This document shows positions 14,815-19,414 of a stretch of DNA of 19,414 nucleotides, in pieces. The DNA is taken from positions 1-19,414 of the forward strand of contig CAZIQF010000032.1 of the NCBI GenBank assembly GCA_964541525.1. Reading direction: 5' to 3'. The notes under the pieces are model-generated. The model saw only the letters and a list, made by a program, of their open reading frames with translations, was not told where the DNA came from and searched no databases. The stretch is from UBA1737 sp964541525. GTDB taxonomy: Bacteria; Bacillota_I; Bacilli_A; ML615J-28; CAG-313. Within the stretch, counting starts at the first letter, position 1. Each line of letters starts with the position of its first letter. The translations under genes and the position numbers were made by a program.

Positions 14815-17238
14815 GTGGCATCAAAAAGTAGTGCTAACAAAATTAAACAAAACATCGAAGAAAAGTTATCTCGTTATTTTGGGGTAACACCAGCTGATGC
14901 GACACAGGATCAATTATACAAAGCCGTAAGTATGACTGTTGTTGACATCTTATTAGAACAGAAACGTGCTTTTAATGAAAAAATGAAACAACAAGACGCA
15001 AAACGCGTTTACTATCTTTGTATGGAATTCTTAGTTGGTAGAAGCTTAAAAACAAATTTATATAATCTAGGATTGGTAGAAGATTATAGAAAAGTATTAA
15101 AAGAATATAACGTAGAATTGGATGAATTATATGAAATGGAACCAGATGCAGGACTTGGTAATGGTGGCTTAGGTCGGCTTGCTGCATGTTTTATGGATAG
15201 TCTTGCTGCCCTTAGTTATCCCGCAATGGGGTTTTCATTGAGATATGAATATGGTTTATTTAAACAACGAATTGTTGATGGTTGGCAAACTGAAATGCCT
15301 GATGTATGGCTACCAGGTGGTGAAGTGTGGTTAACGCCAAGAAGTGACCGGGTTTTAACTGTTCGTTTTGGTGGATGGGTTACTCAACGCGAAGAAAATG
15401 GGCATTTAGTTACTGATTATCATGATGATACAGTGATTGAAGCAATGCCATATGATTTATTAATTTCTGGTGGTAATTCCGAAATTGTTTCAACACTTAG
15501 ACTTTGGAAATCCCGTAGTATTAATACTTTTGATATGAAATCATTTAGTCAAGGTGATTATGCAAAAGCGATGGAAAAGAATAATGATGCAGAAGTAATT
15601 ACAAAGGTGTTATATCCTTCTGATGATCATACTCAAGGTAAAACGTTAAGATTAAAACAACAATATTTCTTAGTATCCGCTTCAATTCAAAATATCATTA
15701 ATGACCATTTAAAACGACATAAAGATATTAGAACTTTACCAGACAAAGCAGCTATTCATATTAATGATACGCATCCCGCTTTATGTATTCCTGAATTAAT
15801 GCGAATCTTAATGGATGATTTACATTTAGGTTGGGATGAAGCTTGGGATCTTGTAACAAGAACGGTTGCATATACTAACCATACGGTTATGGCTGAAGCA
15901 TTAGAAACTTGGAATGAAGATTTACTACATCGAATTTTGCCACGTATTTATCAAATTTTATTAGAAATTAATCGCCGGTTTATGGCTGATGTTTGGAAAC
16001 TATATCCAGGACAATGGGATAGGATTAATCAACTTTCATTAATTGGTGATAATCATGTCAGAATGGCTAATTTATCAGTTCTTGCAAGTCATACGGTTAA
16101 TGGTGTATCAGCTTTACATAGTGATATTATTAAACGTAGCATTTTTAAAGAATTTTATAATTTAACCCCAAATAAGTTTACTAATGTTACAAATGGGATT
16201 GCTCACAGAAGATGGCTTCATCAATCAAATCCAAGATTATCAGCATTGTTAGATGAAACAATTGGTCATGATTGGTATAGTGATGCAAGTGCCTTAAAGA
16301 AGTTTAGAGCCTATGAATATGATCAAACAGTATTGGATCGCTTAGCAGAAATTAAATATCAAAATAAAGTTGATTTTGCCAATCGATTATACAAAAAGCA
16401 AGGCGTATTAATCGATCCCGCTACTCGATTTGATGTTCAAGTTAAACGTCTTCATGCTTATAAACGACAATTACTAAATGTATTAAAAATTATTCAATTA
16501 TATAATACTTTAAGTGAAAATCCTAATGCTGAAATTACGCCACAAACATATATTTTCGGTGCTAAAGCTGCTCCTGGATATTATCATGCAAAAGAAGTTA
16601 TTGAATTAATTAACTATATTGCAAAAGATATTGATATGCATCCAGAGATTAAGAGTAAATTAAATGTTGCGTTTGTTGAAGATTATTGTGTAACGCTAGC
16701 TGAATGCTTAATGCCAGCTTCAGAAATTAGTGAACAAATTAGTTTAGCTGGTAAAGAAGCAAGTGGTACTGGTAATATGAAATTTATGATTAATGGTGCT
16801 GTTACTTTTGGTACGATGGATGGAGCTAATGTTGAAATTTGTGATGCAGTGGGTTCGGATAATATCTTTATCTTTGGTATGAGTGCGAAAGAAGTTGATG
16901 AACTTTGGAAGAGTGGTTATAATTCGACTTATTTCTATAATAATAGTATGGATTTAAGAAAGATTATCGATCGCCTTAAAAAAGGTTTTGCTGGAAAGAG
17001 CTTTGAAAATATTGCTGCATACTTATTAACTAATGGTGGTGTTGCTGATCAATATATGTGTCTTGCTGATTATCAAAGTTATTTTGAAACATATCAACAA
17101 ATGGATAAGGTTTATCAAAACAAAGAAGCTTTTCAAAGGATGTCATTAATCAATATTTCTGAAGCTGGCCGTTTTGCGGCTGATCGCAGTATTGAAGAAT
17201 ATGCGAAAAATATTTGGAGATTAAAGAAATTAAAATAG
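14815..17238 (+). CDS. glgP: glycogen phosphorylase GlgP
   Basis: PLP-dependent GT35 enzyme that releases glucose 1-phosphate from glycogen ends. Signatures include CMEFLVGRSL near the N-terminus, PDAGLGNGGLGRLAACFMDS, HINDTHPALCIPELMRIL, YTNHTVMAEALETW, and the PLP site KEASGTGNMKFMINGA with Schiff-base Lys656, followed by GTMDGANVEI. The start is GTG 14815, set by its ribosome binding site, giving 807 residues, normal for the bacterial enzyme. It is the last gene of the glycogen operon, so synthesis and degradation are on one transcript. No clear terminator follows; pfkA has its own promoter 20 bases after the stop. Confidence 0.97.
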   Translation: MASKSSANKIKQNIEEKLSRYFGVTPADATQDQLYKAVSMTVVDILLEQKRAFNEKMKQQDAKRVYYLCMEFLVGRSLKTNLYNLGLVEDYRKVLKEYNVELDELYEMEPDAGLGNGGLGRLAACFMDSLAALSYPAMGFSLRYEYGLFKQRIVDGWQTEMPDVWLPGGEVWLTPRSDRVLTVRFGGWVTQREENGHLVTDYHDDTVIEAMPYDLLISGGNSEIVSTLRLWKSRSINTFDMKSFSQGDYAKAMEKNNDAEVITKVLYPSDDHTQGKTLRLKQQYFLVSASIQNIINDHLKRHKDIRTLPDKAAIHINDTHPALCIPELMRILMDDLHLGWDEAWDLVTRTVAYTNHTVMAEALETWNEDLLHRILPRIYQILLEINRRFMADVWKLYPGQWDRINQLSLIGDNHVRMANLSVLASHTVNGVSALHSDIIKRSIFKEFYNLTPNKFTNVTNGIAHRRWLHQSNPRLSALLDETIGHDWYSDASALKKFRAYEYDQTVLDRLAEIKYQNKVDFANRLYKKQGVLIDPATRFDVQVKRLHAYKRQLLNVLKIIQLYNTLSENPNAEITPQTYIFGAKAAPGYYHAKEVIELINYIAKDIDMHPEIKSKLNVAFVEDYCVTLAECLMPASEISEQISLAGKEASGTGNMKFMINGAVTFGTMDGANVEICDAVGSDNIFIFGMSAKEVDELWKSGYNSTYFYNNSMDLRKIIDRLKKGFAGKSFENIAAYLLTNGGVADQYMCLADYQSYFETYQQMDKVYQNKEAFQRMSLINISEAGRFAADRSIEEYAKNIWRLKKLK

Positions 17239-17258
17239 AATTTATCATTGCGTAAAAG

Positions 17259-17288
17259 TTGACTATAAAAGGTAAAATGTTGTATAAT
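17259..17288 (+). promoter_or_regulatory. promoter of pfkA
   Basis: TTGACT (17259-17264), an 18-base spacer and TATAAT (17283-17288), with TTG just before the -10 box. The start near 17295 leaves a leader of about 50 bases. Read-through from glgP is also possible. Confidence 0.85.
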
Positions 17289-17344
17289 ACTAAAGGTTAT
17301 TTTAGAAAAAAATAGAATTGTGACAATAATGGAGGAATAATCAT

Positions 17345-18313
17345 ATGGCAAAAATAAATAAAATAGCGATTCTAACATCTGGTGGTGACGCTCCAGGCAT
17401 GAACGCTGCAATTAGGGCCGTAGTTAGATCAGGACTTAGCCATAACTTAGAAGTATATGCAATCTACGAGGGGTATGCTGGCTTAGTTGAAGGCAATATC
17501 CAAAAAATGGATCGTTCTGCAGTAACTAATATCATTAATCGTGGCGGTACAATTTTAGGAACAGCACGTTTACCTGAATTTAAGGAAGATGAAGTTGCAT
17601 TAAAAGGTGTTGAGAATTTAAAAAAATTAGGGATTGATGCTTTAGTTGCAATTGGTGGTGATGGTACTTATCAAGGTGCTTTAAAACTTCATAATTTTGG
17701 AATAAACTGTGTTGGACTTCCTGGAACAATTGATAATGATATCGCTTCAACAGAGTTTACAATTGGCTTTGATACAGCTGTTAATACGGCAGTAGATGCA
17801 ATCGATAAATTAAGAGATACTTGTAATTCACATCATCGTTGCTCAGTTATTGAAGTTATGGGACGTTATTGTGGTGATATTGCTTTTGCTGCTGGTGTAG
17901 CTAGTGGTGCTGATTTTATTATTACAGCTGAAACTGGTTATGATGAAGAACAATTAATTGAGTTTATTAAAGAAGCTAAAGAAGAAGGCCGTCGTCGTTT
18001 ATTAATTGTGATTACTGAAAAAGTAACTGATACGGCAGCTCTTGCACAACGAATTAAAGCAGAAACTGGTTTTGATTGTAGAGCTACCATTTTAGGACAT
18101 ATTCAAAGAGGTGGTAATCCTAGCCCATTTGATCGTGTTCTTGCAACTCGTTTAGGTGATGCAGCTGTCGATGCATTAATCGAAGGTAAATCAGGAGTTT
18201 GTATGGGTGTTTTCAATAATGAAGTAGTGGCAACGCCAATTACTGATGCTTTAAAGATGAAAAAGAATGTCTTCCAAAAATATGCAATTGACACTAATCG
18301 TAGTGTTAGATAA
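17345..18313 (+). CDS. pfkA: ATP-dependent 6-phosphofructokinase
   Basis: Phosphorylates fructose 6-phosphate, the committed step of glycolysis. Motifs: LTSGGDAPGMN (10-20, ATP site), AIGGDGTYQG (102-111), PGTIDND (126-132) with catalytic Asp130, MGRYCGDIA (172-180) and GHIQRGGNPSPFDR. Gly107 and Gly127 at the phosphate-donor site mark an ATP-dependent rather than a PPi-dependent enzyme. At 322 residues it is the usual bacterial homotetramer length. GGAGGA (17331-17336) lies 8 bases before the ATG. In Bacillus pyk usually follows; here a strong terminator and a group II intron fragment come next, so pfkA appears monocistronic. Its place beside glgP fits the flow of glucose 1-phosphate from glycogen into glycolysis. 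Confidence 0.97.
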   Translation: MAKINKIAILTSGGDAPGMNAAIRAVVRSGLSHNLEVYAIYEGYAGLVEGNIQKMDRSAVTNIINRGGTILGTARLPEFKEDEVALKGVENLKKLGIDALVAIGGDGTYQGALKLHNFGINCVGLPGTIDNDIASTEFTIGFDTAVNTAVDAIDKLRDTCNSHHRCSVIEVMGRYCGDIAFAAGVASGADFIITAETGYDEEQLIEFIKEAKEEGRRRLLIVITEKVTDTAALAQRIKAETGFDCRATILGHIQRGGNPSPFDRVLATRLGDAAVDALIEGKSGVCMGVFNNEVVATPITDALKMKKNVFQKYAIDTNRSVR

Positions 18314-18326
18314 TTAAAATTGAATT

Positions 18327-18377
18327 AAAAAGACTTAAGACAATACGAAAAATATTCGTAAATCTTAAGTCTTTTTT
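18327..18377 (+). terminator. strong terminator after pfkA
   Basis: A perfect 14-bp stem (18327-18340 with 18363-18376, core GACTTAAGA) is topped by a second small stem (TACGAA with TTCGTA) and ends in six Ts (18372-18377). The A- and T-runs are mirrored, so it may also stop transcription from the right. Confidence 0.92.
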
Positions 18378-18389
18378 CATTCTATAAAT

Positions 18390-18407
18390 ATTTACCTTCG
18401 GGTAGAT
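18390..18407 (+). other. UUCG-capped hairpin next to the intron insertion site
   Basis: ATTTACC (18390-18396) and GGTAGAT (18401-18407) form a 7-bp stem with one G-T pair around a TTCG tetraloop. Twelve bases later the intron begins. Group IIC introns are known to insert just downstream of stem-loops, often terminators, so this is the likely target hairpin; that is inference. Confidence 0.6.
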
Positions 18408-18419
18408 TCACCTTTTCAT

Positions 18420-19239
18420 GTGTGTCGGGCATGATGCAAATCTTACTAGTGAAAGTCTAGTCGCGGGTAGTTATCGCCAAGCGTAGTGAACCACAAGCTG
18501 TTAGTAGTAATACTATGGGTGAAGGAAGTGGTGTAGCAAAACTCTCGAGCCTACGAATAGAAACTTGATGAGGCTAAATGGTAGATAAGGTTGCATGACA
18601 AACCGAAGTCTAAAAGATAAACGTAAAACCAAAGCAGTAAATCAAGAGGTTATGGAGTGAAAGATTTATGTCTTACCCCGAGAGGTCCTAACGCGTAGAA
18701 ATACGTGCGATATAAAGCAAATAGTTAGGAAGTCAGCTGAGGTCATAGTAAATAGAAATACTAAAGGACCTAATGTTTATATAGTGCAAATCACTATAAG
18801 CAATGTTCAAGTAATCCGAAATTGAAGATAGACCTAGAACAATAAATCGTAATTATTGATGGTTGAAGTTAAATGGGATAGTTTTGAATAAATTTACAAA
18901 TAGAAGGAGGAGCAACAAATGAGATTAATCGATGAAATACTAAGTAAAGAAAATATCGATAGTGCAATTAAAAGAGTTAAAACAAATAAAGGTTGTGCAG
19001 GTATTGATAAGATGAAGGTTGATAAACTTGAAGACCATTTTAAGATTAATGGGAAAACAATTATAAACTCAATATTAGAAGGAACATACAAACCTCAACT
19101 AGTAGAAAGAGTATATATTCCTAAGCCAAATGGGAAACAAAGACCTTTAGGAATACCAACCGCAACTGATAGAGTAATACAACAATCAATTGCACAAAAA
19201 CTAAGCGAAATTTATGAACCATTTTTCAGTGAATCAATC
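18420..19239 (+). mobile_element. group IIC (bacterial class C) intron, 3'-truncated
   Basis: The 5' end reads GTGTG (18420-18424), and the next 360 bases follow the layout of the Oceanobacillus iheyensis group IIC ribozyme as I remember it: GGGCATG near the start, AGTGAAAGTCTAG, GAAGGAAGTGGTG, AAACTTGATGAGGCTA, GGTTGCATGACAAA, CTTACCCCGAGAGGTC, and AAGTCAGCTGAGGTCATAGT for domains II-III. ATGA at 18595-18598 lies where EBS1 is expected and pairs with TCAT (18416-18419) immediately before the intron. The ORF sits in domain IV, as usual. The remainder of the ORF, domain V and domain VI are not present up to the window edge: homology stops near 19236-19242. It should therefore be unable to splice or move by itself. 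No other mobile element was seen in the window. Confidence 0.88.
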
Positions 19240-19242
19240 TAA
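18919..19242 (+). pseudogene. ltrA: group II intron reverse transcriptase/maturase, N-terminal fragment
   Basis: Only the first 107 residues of a protein normally about 420 long. LIDEILSKENIDSAIKRVK (3-21), NKGCAGIDKM, and the RT0/RT1-2 stretch ending YIPKPNGKQRPLGIPTATDR, then VIQQSIAQ and PFFSES, match class C intron proteins closely. In those proteins FSES is normally followed by YGFRP; here one Ile codon and then TAA, TAG follow. The catalytic YADD, the rest of the palm, the thumb and the maturase X domain are missing, and I find no continuation of the RT in another frame, so this is a truncation and not a simple frameshift. GGAGG (18906-18910) lies 8 bases before the ATG. Confidence 0.9.
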
Positions 19243-19414
19243 TAGAAATAATACCTAATTTTACACAAGGATCTCAAAGAAGAAATATAATTAAATATAT
19301 TGGTCCACAAAAAGAAAAAAACAAAAAAGAATTGACTTTAGAATTATTATATGATTTAGATAATCCATATGGATTTAGAGACTTTGACTGGGTAGAATTT
19401 AAGATTAATCATAG
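19233..19414 (+). CDS. unidentified partial open frame at the right edge
   Basis: After the RT fragment a different frame is open without a stop from 19233 to the end (60 codons). It has no ATG, GTG or TTG start with a ribosome binding site, so it looks like the interior of a gene that lost its 5' part at the intron junction. The predicted residues include PNFTQGSQRRNIIKYIGPQK, a Lys-rich stretch, and LYDLDNPYGFRDFDWVEFKI. The mix of charged and aromatic residues looks like a real folded protein, but I do not recognise the family. The gene continues beyond the window. The codons are AT-rich like those of the neighbours. Confidence 0.5.
   Translation, partial: MNLIEIIPNFTQGSQRRNIIKYIGPQKEKNKKELTLELLYDLDNPYGFRDFDWVEFKINH

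Noticed and set aside
19243..19414. Frameshifted continuation of the reverse transcriptase, suggested by the string YGFR
   Set aside because: YGFR occurs about 50 codons too far downstream, within DNPYGFRDFDW, and none of the flanking RT motifs (RPGRS, the VVDIDLEKFFD-type region) is present in any frame.

Overview
The window is an AT-rich chromosomal segment of a low-GC Gram-positive bacterium (Bacillota, probably the Bacilli/Erysipelotrichia side). The evidence is the gene content (topA, ftsY-ylxM-ffh, ruvA, ruvB, queA, a glgBCDAP operon in the Bacillus order, pfkA), strong GGAGG-type ribosome binding sites and sigma-A-type promoters. TGA is used as a stop and TGG as Trp, so this is the standard bacterial code and not the Mycoplasma code. 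The genus cannot be fixed from the sequence alone.

Layout. (1) 1-2259: topA (DNA topoisomerase I) with a textbook promoter. (2) 2260-2546: a 287-base gap that holds an apparently intact small RNA gene: extended -10 promoter, hairpin with a C7 loop, C-rich linkers, a second hairpin and an intrinsic terminator. The ftsY promoter follows it. (3) 2547-5244: ftsY, ylxM and ffh, the protein half of the signal recognition particle pathway, overlapping or nearly touching. (4) 5259-7916: ruvA on the minus strand, convergent with ffh across a shared two-way terminator and divergent from ruvB; ruvB is translationally coupled to queA. (5) 8005-8880: a multi-pass membrane protein of unknown function with its own promoter and terminator. 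(6) 9140-17238: a complete glycogen operon, glgB-glgC-glgD-glgA-glgP, behind one promoter. It covers ADP-glucose supply (GlgC with the non-catalytic GlgD), chain elongation (GlgA), branching (GlgB) and phosphorolytic breakdown (GlgP). (7) 17345-18313: pfkA with its own promoter and a strong terminator, placing the committed step of glycolysis beside glycogen metabolism. (8) 18420 to about 19240: the 5' part of a group IIC intron with a truncated reverse transcriptase, fused at about 19236-19242 to an unidentified open frame that runs off the end.

The first 18.3 kb is mostly conserved core genome. The parts most worth a second look are the C-rich small RNA between topA and ftsY, the divergent ruvA/ruvB arrangement, two recurrent promoter styles, and the broken intron with its chimeric junction at the right edge.
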